Shown in pieces: positions 1 through 5,548 of a DNA stretch of 5,548 bases (the first letter of the stretch is position 1; each line of letters starts with the position of its first letter). Position numbers and translations under genes: made by a program. Origin of the DNA: an uncultured Eubacteriales bacterium (GTDB lineage Bacteria; Bacillota; Clostridia; Christensenellales; Aristaeellaceae); the NCBI GenBank assembly GCA_900553315.1, contig USCW01000122.1:1-5548 (forward strand), written 5' to 3'. The notes beneath the pieces were generated by a model, which was not told the origin of the DNA, made no database searches, and worked only from the letters and a program-made list of their open reading frames with translations.

Positions 1-4
1 GAGC

Positions 5-46
5 GCGAGGGAGGAGACTTTTCTTCAGAAAAGGCTCCTCCCTCGC
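5..46 (-). terminator. Gene-end hairpin after the DUF6273-like gene (copy 1 of a repeated element)
   Basis: A long inverted repeat starts six bases past the stop codon of the minus-strand gene. The outer arms 5-16 and 35-46 pair perfectly over 12 bp. After one mismatch (17/34), 18-23 pairs with 28-33 over 6 bp, leaving a four-base loop (24-27). Its position suggests a 3'-end or terminator role, but no T-run follows on the minus strand in the four bases visible (4-1), so it is not a textbook intrinsic terminator. The outer arm and the adjoining GAGC recur, inverted, after ftsK at 5525-5538, so it is also a dispersed repeat. The structure is directly visible; the function is inferred. Confidence 0.75.
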
Positions 47-52
47 AATCAC

Positions 53-844
53 TCACTCTATAACCTCAAACGTGTATGGATTTTCTAGCGTACCTTCGCC
101 GGAGACGTGGTCCAGCTTGGAGAGGTCTAGCTTGCAGGCGCAGCGAACACCGCCGTAACGGTTGTTGGCCGCGGTGGATGTGTGACCGTCGTAACCGATC
201 AGATTGTGGAAACCGCGGCGGGGAACACCGGTGGAGAAATACCACGTGCAGCCGTTGGAGCGATCCTTCCACGCGTGAGGATGCGTCATGGCATAGGGTG
301 TGGGCTTGCACTCGCGCTCCTTCTGCGGCTTCAGCTGCCAATGCCGGAAACCATAAGCCGTGTTGCGGTAATCCTCGTTGTCCAGATAGTAAAGCCAGCC
401 CTTCTCATCCGTGTACAGCACGGCGGAAAGCTCCTCGTCGGTGAACATCACCTTGCGCATTTCATCGTTCAGCGTGTGATAGATCGTGTTGCCCTTCCAT
501 TCCTCAATGGTCACTTTTTTCTCGTGATACATGGCGAAATCAATCACATACTCCGTCAGCAGCAGGGCGTAGCCATCTTCATCAACGCCCAACACCCGCC
601 AGAGAATGGGCGCAACGGTGCCGTCCGCCTCGTAGGGATAGCGGCCGTAATTGATGTAGATGTAACCCAAATCAGCGTCATACCCGCGCACAAGCCGCTG
701 CGCATCGGTGAGCGTGGCGTCCTGCGCCGTTGCCGGCGCTGCGGTTGCGTCTGGCGCTGCGGTTTCCTCCGCCAAGGCAGGGGAAAGCATCGCAAAAGCA
801 AGCGTTACAGCAAGCAGAAACGCAAAGAAACGATGAACTGTCAT
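53..844 (-). CDS. Secreted DUF6273-like protein of unknown function
   Basis: This 263-residue protein is predicted to be exported. Residues 1-25 form a signal peptide (basic start, hydrophobic core, ALA cleavage site before E26). An Ala/Thr/Pro-rich spacer follows to about residue 45. From about 60 to 240 the pattern resembles DUF6273: an opening YINYGRYP, then PILWRVLGVDEDGYALLL, a middle segment with LNDE and FTDEEL, and a closing GGVRCACKLDL. The tail GEGTLENPYTF is also common at the ends of such proteins. The family's biochemical function is unknown to me; the ending also recalls the GFRC motif of FGE-sulfatase-like domains. Mature cysteines are C179, C199, C235 and C237, and the CxC pair at the end is unusual. 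The ATG at 844 is supported by an AAAAGGAGG ribosome site (854-862) nine bases upstream and a strong promoter. The gene is divergent from its neighbour and appears monocistronic. Coding call strong, family call moderate. Confidence 0.88.
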   Translation of the reverse strand: MTVHRFFAFLLAVTLAFAMLSPALAEETAAPDATAAPATAQDATLTDAQRLVRGYDADLGYIYINYGRYPYEADGTVAPILWRVLGVDEDGYALLLTEYVIDFAMYHEKKVTIEEWKGNTIYHTLNDEMRKVMFTDEELSAVLYTDEKGWLYYLDNEDYRNTAYGFRHWQLKPQKERECKPTPYAMTHPHAWKDRSNGCTWYFSTGVPRRGFHNLIGYDGHTSTAANNRYGGVRCACKLDLSKLDHVSGEGTLENPYTFEVIE

Positions 845-853
845 GGAAAAGGG

Positions 854-862
854 CCTCCTTTT
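854..862 (-). promoter_or_regulatory. Ribosome binding site of the DUF6273-like gene
   Basis: On the minus strand this reads AAAAGGAGG, nearly full complementarity to the 16S rRNA 3' end, with a nine-base gap to the ATG at 844-842. It fixes the start codon, which also gives a well-formed signal peptide. Confidence 0.85.
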
Positions 863-882
863 GTATACCGTGCAATGAAACC

Positions 883-911
883 AGTATATGCCAATTTACA
901 GGGGCTGTCAA
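883..911 (-). promoter_or_regulatory. Sigma-A-type promoter for the DUF6273-like gene
   Basis: The minus strand carries a perfect -35 box TTGACA (911-906), a 17-base spacer and a -10 box TATACT (888-883), one base from consensus. Transcription would begin near 876, giving a leader of about 30 bases that contains the ribosome site. No operator-like palindrome is evident around it, so strong housekeeping expression is the simplest reading. Confidence 0.85.
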
Positions 912-999
912 GGCACGGAAAGACTTGCAGAAATGTTTTACAATCACGGTTTGCCGAGCCTTCGACAGAGACAGACAAGCCTTCGCGTGCAGGGTTTGC

Positions 1000-1028
1000 T
1001 TGCGATAATTCGTTAATTGTTGTACAAT
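1000..1028 (+). promoter_or_regulatory. Probable sigma-A-type promoter for the DUF3298 gene and ftsK
   Basis: TTGCGA (1000-1005, four of six matches to the -35 consensus) and TACAAT (1023-1028, five of six to the -10 consensus) are separated by 17 bases. Transcription would start near 1035, just before the GGAGGT ribosome site. It is weaker than the divergent promoter. No good second promoter is visible before ftsK, so this one probably drives both plus-strand genes. Confidence 0.6.
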
Positions 1029-1039
1029 AATACAAGCTT

Positions 1040-1045
1040 GGAGGT
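1040..1045 (+). promoter_or_regulatory. Ribosome binding site of the DUF4163/DUF3298 gene
   Basis: GGAGGT lies six bases before the ATG at 1052. A second in-frame ATG at 1058 would be 12 bases away, so spacing favours 1052. Either start leaves the signal peptide essentially intact. Confidence 0.75.
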
Positions 1046-1051
1046 AGAATT

Positions 1052-2212
1052 ATGCGGATGAAACGCTTGCTTTGTTTCGGATTGATGATGGCGCTGCTGT
1101 GCGGCGCTTGCGCTTTTGCGGAGAAAACGCCAACGCCGATGCTGCTTCGCCAGCAGGTAGATACGCCCAACGGCTTCGTCAGCTATCCGCAGTTATCGGA
1201 TTACCCGGACGCGGTCGTGCAGCAGCAGGTCAACACGGCTATTCTTGCTGCGGGAGAGGTAGAGGAACGTATCACGCGGCTGCAAAGCCTGCCTGAGGAT
1301 ACCGTGGGACTGCGGCAGGGCTATGAAGCGCTGCTGCACGGCGACGTTCTCAGCGTGACCTTTTCTGCGCAGGGGGCGCTGCGGGACAGCGGGTTCACCC
1401 ATGAGTGGGTCACGCTCAATATGGACTTGACGACAGGGCAGCCCCTTACCTTGGACGACCTGTTCACGGATGTGGACGCGGCCAAGGAGGCTATCACGGC
1501 GTATATTGACCAGCGCGTGTCGCCGGAGCTGTCCGCCCACTTGGAGGTCAGCAGCCTAACGCCGCTGCCGGAGACCTTCGGCCTGAGTGCGGAAGGCATT
1601 ACCTTCTATTATGACTTGGAGCATTTCACCACGCTGGGCGGTCTGGCGGGCAAGGTGACGCTGCTGTATGACGAGCTGCGGGACTATTTGAAGCTGGGCG
1701 AGGGCACCGTGCTGACGCGTCTGGGGGCGGAGGATGTGCTGACACTCTCGGAAAGCAGCGTGGACGCGATCCGCACGGCGGTGGAAGCGGGACAGCTTCC
1801 CGGCGTGCCCGCGAAGGTGGGGGACTCCCTCGGTGAGCTGATCGAAAACTATGATCTGCTGATCGACCCGGATTATTATCCCGGCGGGCGATTCTTCCAA
1901 TTGGAGGACGGCGCATTCCGTGGAACATATCTGCTGACGGACGCGCTGACCGACGGATGGGAAAACAGCGTGGTGCAGGGGATTCGCGCCGATCGGGCGA
2001 ATTTCTATGGACTATGCATTGGCAGCACGACGCAGGCGGAATGGCGTGCGGTGTTGGGAGAGCCGGACGCTTCGGTGGCGCTGAATGAGGACGACGCGTA
2101 TGCGTATAATCTTGAAACCGGTACCAGCGATTATTATAACGATGGCGGGCATCAGCTGCGGCTCCATGCGGACGCAGAGGGTGTGCTGCGGAATATCTTT
2201 ATTACTCAATAA
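1052..2212 (+). CDS. Secreted DUF4163/DUF3298-domain protein with a C-terminal duplicated module
   Basis: This 386-residue protein begins with a signal peptide (MRMKRLLCFG, hydrophobic core, likely AFA cleavage before E24). C20 follows Gly-Ala, so a lipoprotein is possible, but the lipobox is poor. Residues about 34-110 look DUF4163-like (SYPQLSDYPDAVVQQQVNTAI) and about 115-215 look like DUF3298 (THEWVTLNMDLTTGQPLTLDDLF, then GITFYYDLEHFTTLGGL and LLYDELRDYL). This pair forms the extracellular part of RsiV, which binds lysozyme, and part of the deacetylase PdaC. Here there is no deacetylase domain, no membrane anchor beyond the signal and no adjacent sigma factor, so neither specific role can be transferred. 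The GGAHG loop usual in the family reads SGFTHE (113-118). Residues 256-315 and 323-386 appear to be two diverged copies of a small module; the second (IGSTTQAEW, LGEPD, DYYNDGGHQLRLHAD) resembles DUF4309/SmpA-like folds. It lies 49 bp before ftsK and is probably co-transcribed with it. An envelope role is inferred. Confidence 0.88.
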   Translation: MRMKRLLCFGLMMALLCGACAFAEKTPTPMLLRQQVDTPNGFVSYPQLSDYPDAVVQQQVNTAILAAGEVEERITRLQSLPEDTVGLRQGYEALLHGDVLSVTFSAQGALRDSGFTHEWVTLNMDLTTGQPLTLDDLFTDVDAAKEAITAYIDQRVSPELSAHLEVSSLTPLPETFGLSAEGITFYYDLEHFTTLGGLAGKVTLLYDELRDYLKLGEGTVLTRLGAEDVLTLSESSVDAIRTAVEAGQLPGVPAKVGDSLGELIENYDLLIDPDYYPGGRFFQLEDGAFRGTYLLTDALTDGWENSVVQGIRADRANFYGLCIGSTTQAEWRAVLGEPDASVALNEDDAYAYNLETGTSDYYNDGGHQLRLHADAEGVLRNIFITQ

Positions 2213-2244
2213 AGTATTATCCAATAAAAAAGGATAGGATACGC

Positions 2245-2250
2245 GGGAGG
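2245..2250 (+). promoter_or_regulatory. Ribosome binding site of ftsK within the 49-bp intergenic gap
   Basis: GGGAGG precedes the ATG at 2262 by 11 bases, a slightly long spacing. The start is unambiguous because an in-frame TAG (2256-2258) sits one codon upstream of it. The rest of the gap is A-rich and shows no convincing hairpin, and candidate -10 boxes such as TATTAT (2215-2220) lack a -35 partner, consistent with read-through from the upstream gene. Confidence 0.75.
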
Positions 2251-2261
2251 ACATTTAGAAG

Positions 2262-5200
2262 ATGGCGGCACAAAGCAAGAAGAAGAAACCGGCGCAGACA
2301 CAATGGAGCAGCGATCAGCTGCTGGTGAGATACATCATCGGGCTGACGCTGATCGCGCTGGGGGTGCTGATCTTTTTGTCGGTGGCCGTTTCCATCAGCG
2401 GAGCTGTTTTCGCGGGAATGCGGCAGATCTGCTACGGCTTGGCGGGAGGACTGGCGTTTCTGCTGCCGGTCGCGCCGATCTGGGGCGGCGTATTGGTGAT
2501 TATTTCCACTCGGGTGAAGCCCTCGCTGCGTGCGTGGGGCTTTTCCATGGTGCTGTATCTGCTGCTGCTGACGCTGATGAATCTGCTGTCCACCACGGGT
2601 GCGCCCGCAGTGTCGCTGATGACCTTTATTCGTCAGGTCAACATGCAGAAGAGCTATATTTCAGCCCCGGATGCGTATGAGGCCTTTCTGGCACAGGCCT
2701 ACAACACCGGCGTGAACAGCCACATGGGCGGCGGTCTGCTGGGAATGCTACTCAGCTGGCCCTTGTGGAAGGCGCTGGACGTAGTGGGCGGAAGCATTGT
2801 GACGATCGTGGGGATTCTGGCCTGCGGTGCGCTGCTGTTCCGGCTGGATGTGCGCAAGCTGGCCGCGAAGCTCCGCAGTCACAAGGAGCAAGCGCGCCAG
2901 GCGGATCAAGCCCAGCAGGAGATGCTCAACCAGCGGGAAATGAACTACATGTTGCAGCAGGAAGCCGCACGCAAGCAGGAGGCGGCGCGTCGGCAGCAGC
3001 AAGCCGCCATGAACCGCACAGCGCAGGAGCAGCCTCAGCAGCCATGGCAAGGGTACCAGCAGCCCTACGCTTCCTATCAGCAGCCCGGACAGGGCTATTA
3101 CCCGCCGCAGGGACAGCAGCAATCGGGATACGCGCAGGATTACGCGCCTTCGCAGTATGGCCGGAACGCGCAGGGCTATGAAACTCCCCCCGCGGAGAGC
3201 GATGTGCCCCAGACGAAGGGATTCATGCCCTCCACGCCTTATCAGGACGAGTATACGCCCGTGGAAAGCAGCGGTATTTATGAGGAATACGCCGATCAGC
3301 AGCAGCTGATGCAGCAGCGTTCCGCGTCCAGTCAGCGGCCAAAGAAATCGAAGATTTTCGGTCGCAAGAACGAAAAGGCCAAGAACAAGTCCGCAAATGC
3401 GACGGCAGAGCCGATCGAGGAGCCGTTATGGCCGCCCGTAGCGCAGGAGGATTCCGCAGTGTGGAACATGCCTGCGGAACCGTATGCAGCGCCTGCCGCC
3501 GCACCCTATGAGCCTCCGATGGCGCAGGTGCAGTATCCGCCGCAGACGGCGGCACAGGCCCCAGCCTACGTACCTGCGCAGGAGACGTATCCGCAGCCCG
3601 CGCCGCAGGAAATGCCGCCGTGGGAAGCGCCCACACCCGCCGTGCAGGAGGCGCCTCAGCCGAAGCCTCATGTGGAGGAGGAAACGCCCATCACCCGTCG
3701 TCTGCGGGCCATGCAGCAGAGCGAACCCGTGGAGGTCGTGTCTGCTTCCGCACCTCAGCCGGTGCGGGAGCTTCAGCAGCCGAAGCCCTCGTGGACGGAG
3801 GAAACGCCCGAGGTAGGACAGGCGGTGCAGCCCTCCGTCCGTCAGCAGGAGCAGCGCTTGCAGGCACGGTATCAAGCGGACGGCGCAGCGGCAACCTCGG
3901 CAACCATGCGCGTGCCGGTGCTTCAGCCGAACCGTTCTCAGCCCACGGAGGCATGGGAGCCGGAGCTGAAGCTGCCGCCGCGGCGTAACGAGCCAGAGGA
4001 GCACATGGAGGAGGAACCTGCGCCGGTTCCTTATGTGTATCCCAGCATGGCGCTGTTAAAAGCGCCTCAGCCGCCGAACCCTGCGGGAGCGGAGGAGGAT
4101 TCCTTCCGTGCGCAGCGGCTGGAGGATACGCTGAAGTCCTTCAAGATTCCCGCCCATGTGAAGCACATCACCCATGGCCCCGCGATTTCCCGCTTCGAGC
4201 TGGAAATGGCGGCGGGCATCAAGGTCAACAAGGTCACGGAGCTTGACCGCAACATAGCCATGAACATGGAGGTCAAGTCGGTGCGTATCGAAGCCCCCAT
4301 CCCCGGCAAGTCGCTGGTGGGCGTGGAGGTGCCGAACAAGAAGGTCACGCCCGTGACGCTGCGCGAGGTGCTGGAAACCCGCGAAATGAAGGAGCTTTCC
4401 TCGCCGCTGGGCGTGGCCTTGGGCAAGGATATTGCGGGCCTGCCCATTGTGTGCGATCTGGCGCGGATGCCGCATCTGCTGATCGCCGGTGCGACGGGCA
4501 GCGGTAAATCCGTATGCGTGAACGCGATGATTAACTCTATTCTGTTCCGCTCCACGCCCGAACAGGTGCGTATGATTCTGGTGGACCCCAAGGTGGTTGA
4601 GCTGCAATGCTACAATGGCATTCCGCACTTGCTGATTCCTGTGGTCAGCGACCCGCACAAGGCGGCGGGGGCGCTGAGCTGGGCGGTAACGGAGATGATG
4701 GAGCGCTATCAGAAATTCACAGATCGCGGTGTGCGTGAGATCACGGGCTACAACGCTTCGCTGGAAGAGGGCGAAACGCCCATGCCGCGTATTCTGATCG
4801 TGATCGATGAGCTGGCCGATCTGATGATGAGCTGCAAGAAGGAAGTCGAGGAATACATTTGCCGGTTGGCACAGCTGGCTCGTGCGGCGGGCATTCATTT
4901 GGTGGTGGCTACGCAGCGGCCTTCGGTGGACGTTATTACAGGCTTGATTAAGGCGAACATTCCCAGCCGCATTGCGTTCAAGGTATCCAGCAATGTGGAC
5001 AGCCGGACGATTCTGGATCGCAACGGTGCGGAAAAGCTGCTGGGCTATGGCGACATGCTGTACTTGCCCAATGGTGAATTTACGCCCATTCGTGTGCAGG
5101 GCTGCTTCCTGACGGACAGCGAGGTCAATCGTGTGACGGACTTCATTCGTCAGCACAGTCAGGCGGACTATGACCCGGATGTGTTGGAGACGCTGGAGCA

Positions 5201-5480
5201 GAGCGCGGCGGAGCAGGACGGCGGTGCGGACGTGGTGGACGCAGGAAACACGACGGACGGAGTAGACCCGCTGCTTCCTGACGCGATCGAGATGGCGATC
5301 ATGGACGGGCAGACCTCGATTTCGATGCTTCAGCGCAGGATGCGCATTGGTTATGCCCGGGCAGGTCGCTTAATTGACGAGATGACCCGTCGCGGCATCA
5401 TCAGCACCGCCGCCGGAGCGAAGCCACGCCAAGTCCTCATCACCCGCGAACAATTCGAACAAATGAATTTTGACGAATAA
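2262..5480 (+). CDS. ftsK: DNA translocase FtsK/SpoIIIE, membrane-anchored, with a long Q/P-rich linker
   Basis: This hexameric ATP-driven pump moves chromosomal DNA through the closing septum. Residues 20-195 hold the membrane domain: segments near 21-50, 56-82 and 91-110, and hydrophobic stretches at 157-171 and 175-194 that may form one or two passes. A likely coiled coil follows (198-250), then a Gln/Pro/Ala/Tyr-rich linker to about 590. The alpha domain runs about 592-715 (IRIEAPIPGK-like motif at 675-683). The RecA-like motor has Walker A GATGSGKS (743-750), DPKVVEL (775-781), Walker B ILIVIDE (844-850) and ATQRPS (883-888). The gamma winged helix (1002-1072) is intact, with RIGYARAGRLIDEM at 1028-1041. 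SpoIIIE-type proteins are usually nearer 750-800 residues; the excess to 1072 is linker. All ATPase motifs are present, so it should be active. Position 1032 is Ala where E. coli has KOPS-contacting Asn1296. Whether it serves division, sporulation or both cannot be told. Confidence 0.97.
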   Translation: MAAQSKKKKPAQTQWSSDQLLVRYIIGLTLIALGVLIFLSVAVSISGAVFAGMRQICYGLAGGLAFLLPVAPIWGGVLVIISTRVKPSLRAWGFSMVLYLLLLTLMNLLSTTGAPAVSLMTFIRQVNMQKSYISAPDAYEAFLAQAYNTGVNSHMGGGLLGMLLSWPLWKALDVVGGSIVTIVGILACGALLFRLDVRKLAAKLRSHKEQARQADQAQQEMLNQREMNYMLQQEAARKQEAARRQQQAAMNRTAQEQPQQPWQGYQQPYASYQQPGQGYYPPQGQQQSGYAQDYAPSQYGRNAQGYETPPAESDVPQTKGFMPSTPYQDEYTPVESSGIYEEYADQQQLMQQRSASSQRPKKSKIFGRKNEKAKNKSANATAEPIEEPLWPPVAQEDSAVWNMPAEPYAAPAAAPYEPPMAQVQYPPQTAAQAPAYVPAQETYPQPAPQEMPPWEAPTPAVQEAPQPKPHVEEETPITRRLRAMQQSEPVEVVSASAPQPVRELQQPKPSWTEETPEVGQAVQPSVRQQEQRLQARYQADGAAATSATMRVPVLQPNRSQPTEAWEPELKLPPRRNEPEEHMEEEPAPVPYVYPSMALLKAPQPPNPAGAEEDSFRAQRLEDTLKSFKIPAHVKHITHGPAISRFELEMAAGIKVNKVTELDRNIAMNMEVKSVRIEAPIPGKSLVGVEVPNKKVTPVTLREVLETREMKELSSPLGVALGKDIAGLPIVCDLARMPHLLIAGATGSGKSVCVNAMINSILFRSTPEQVRMILVDPKVVELQCYNGIPHLLIPVVSDPHKAAGALSWAVTEMMERYQKFTDRGVREITGYNASLEEGETPMPRILIVIDELADLMMSCKKEVEEYICRLAQLARAAGIHLVVATQRPSVDVITGLIKANIPSRIAFKVSSNVDSRTILDRNGAEKLLGYGDMLYLPNGEFTPIRVQGCFLTDSEVNRVTDFIRQHSQADYDPDVLETLEQSAAEQDGGADVVDAGNTTDGVDPLLPDAIEMAIMDGQTSISMLQRRMRIGYARAGRLIDEMTRRGIISTAAGAKPRQVLITREQFEQMNFDE

Positions 5481-5494
5481 GAAGTGAAAGAGAT

Positions 5495-5534
5495 GCGAGG
5501 GAGGCGGCTTCTCTGCGAGAAGCCCCTCCCTCGC
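5495..5534 (+). terminator. Gene-end hairpin after ftsK (copy 2 of the repeated element)
   Basis: This inverted repeat begins 14 bases past the ftsK stop. Positions 5495-5504 pair with 5525-5534 (10 bp). C5505 is bulged, and 5506-5513 pairs with 5517-5524 (8 bp) around a TGC loop. The outer arms and the following GCTC (5535-5538) are identical to copy 1 when both are read in the direction of their gene. The sequence after the stem is C-rich (CTCCCTCCC) with no T-run, so Rho-independent termination in the standard form is not supported. It could be a weak terminator, an mRNA 3'-end stabiliser or a REP-like dispersed palindrome. Confidence 0.75.
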
Positions 5535-5548
5535 GCTCCCTCCCGAAG

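Noticed and set aside
862..868. Second -10-like element (TATACA on the minus strand) near the DUF6273 ribosome site
   Set aside because: No matching -35 at proper spacing, and a start there would leave almost no leader before the ribosome site. The promoter at 883-911 is far better.
182..1030. Long plus-strand open frame antisense to the DUF6273-like gene, running into the intergenic region
   Set aside because: It has no ribosome site, its product is compositionally odd with no recognisable domain, and it covers a minus-strand gene with a signal peptide, strong ribosome site and promoter. It is an overlap artefact of G+C-rich coding.
1033..1040. CAAGCTTG palindrome near the predicted plus-strand start site as an operator
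   Set aside because: Eight bases is too short to support an operator call, there is no second copy nearby and no regulator gene in the window.
2213..2261. Possible separate promoter or terminator between the DUF3298 gene and ftsK
   Set aside because: TATTAT and TAGGAT could serve as -10 boxes but neither has a -35 partner at 16-18 bases, and there is no stable hairpin in the gap.
2991..3320. CAG-rich triplet runs as a possible microsatellite or slippage tract
   Set aside because: Runs are only two to three units long and mixed with other codons. They are explained by Gln-rich protein composition, and the reading frame is intact throughout.
3426..4004. Minus-strand frame opposite the ftsK linker giving a Leu/Arg-rich product
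   Set aside because: The Leu/Arg richness mirrors the CAG, GCG and CCG codons of the linker on the other strand. It has no ribosome site or domain.
4056..5156. 366-codon minus-strand open frame inside ftsK
   Set aside because: It lies opposite the conserved motor domain. The translation is His/Arg/Gln-rich with no family features, as expected of the reverse frame of a G+C-rich conserved gene.
5495..5534. Hairpin as an FtsK orienting sequence or dif site
   Set aside because: It contains GAGAAGCC, not the B. subtilis SRS GAGAAGGG or E. coli KOPS GGGNAGGG, and does not have the 28-bp two-arm layout of dif.

Overview
The window is G+C-rich and carries three complete protein-coding genes, two of them predicted to be exported. 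It looks like a chromosomal segment of an uncultured member of the Bacillota, class Clostridia, probably host- or gut-associated. That reading rests on three things: strong purine-rich AGGAGG-type ribosome sites, a DUF6273-like secreted protein and a DUF4163/DUF3298 secreted protein (both families common in Clostridia), and a SpoIIIE-type FtsK motor. No marker gene fixes the taxon, so this is inference.

Layout. A minus-strand gene (53-844) encodes a small exported protein with a DUF6273-like domain. It has a near-consensus sigma-A promoter (883-911) and ends in a long hairpin (5-46). A 207-bp intergenic region (845-1051) holds two divergent promoters. On the plus strand, a secreted DUF4163/DUF3298 protein (1052-2212) is followed after 49 bp by a 1072-residue DNA translocase, FtsK/SpoIIIE (2262-5480). 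These two plus-strand genes probably share the promoter at 1000-1028. A second hairpin (5495-5534) follows ftsK.

How the parts relate. FtsK is the only gene with a firm function: it anchors at the division septum and pumps chromosomal DNA. The gene before it makes an exported protein whose N-terminal half resembles the extracellular domains of RsiV and PdaC, so an envelope role is plausible, but no direct link to FtsK is shown. The divergent DUF6273 gene is a separate transcription unit of unknown role.

The most interesting DNA-level signal is that the hairpins at the two ends are copies of one element. Both sit just past a stop codon in the same gene-relative orientation. They share 10-bp outer arms and a 4-base distal extension, and one stem pair differs between them by a compensatory change. 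Neither has a visible T-run after the stem. At protein level, FtsK has an unusually long low-complexity linker (about 400 residues) and an alanine where E. coli FtsK has the KOPS-contacting Asn1296. I see no CRISPR array, tRNA, rRNA, transposase, phage gene or defence system, and no convincing evidence of a wholly new multi-gene system.
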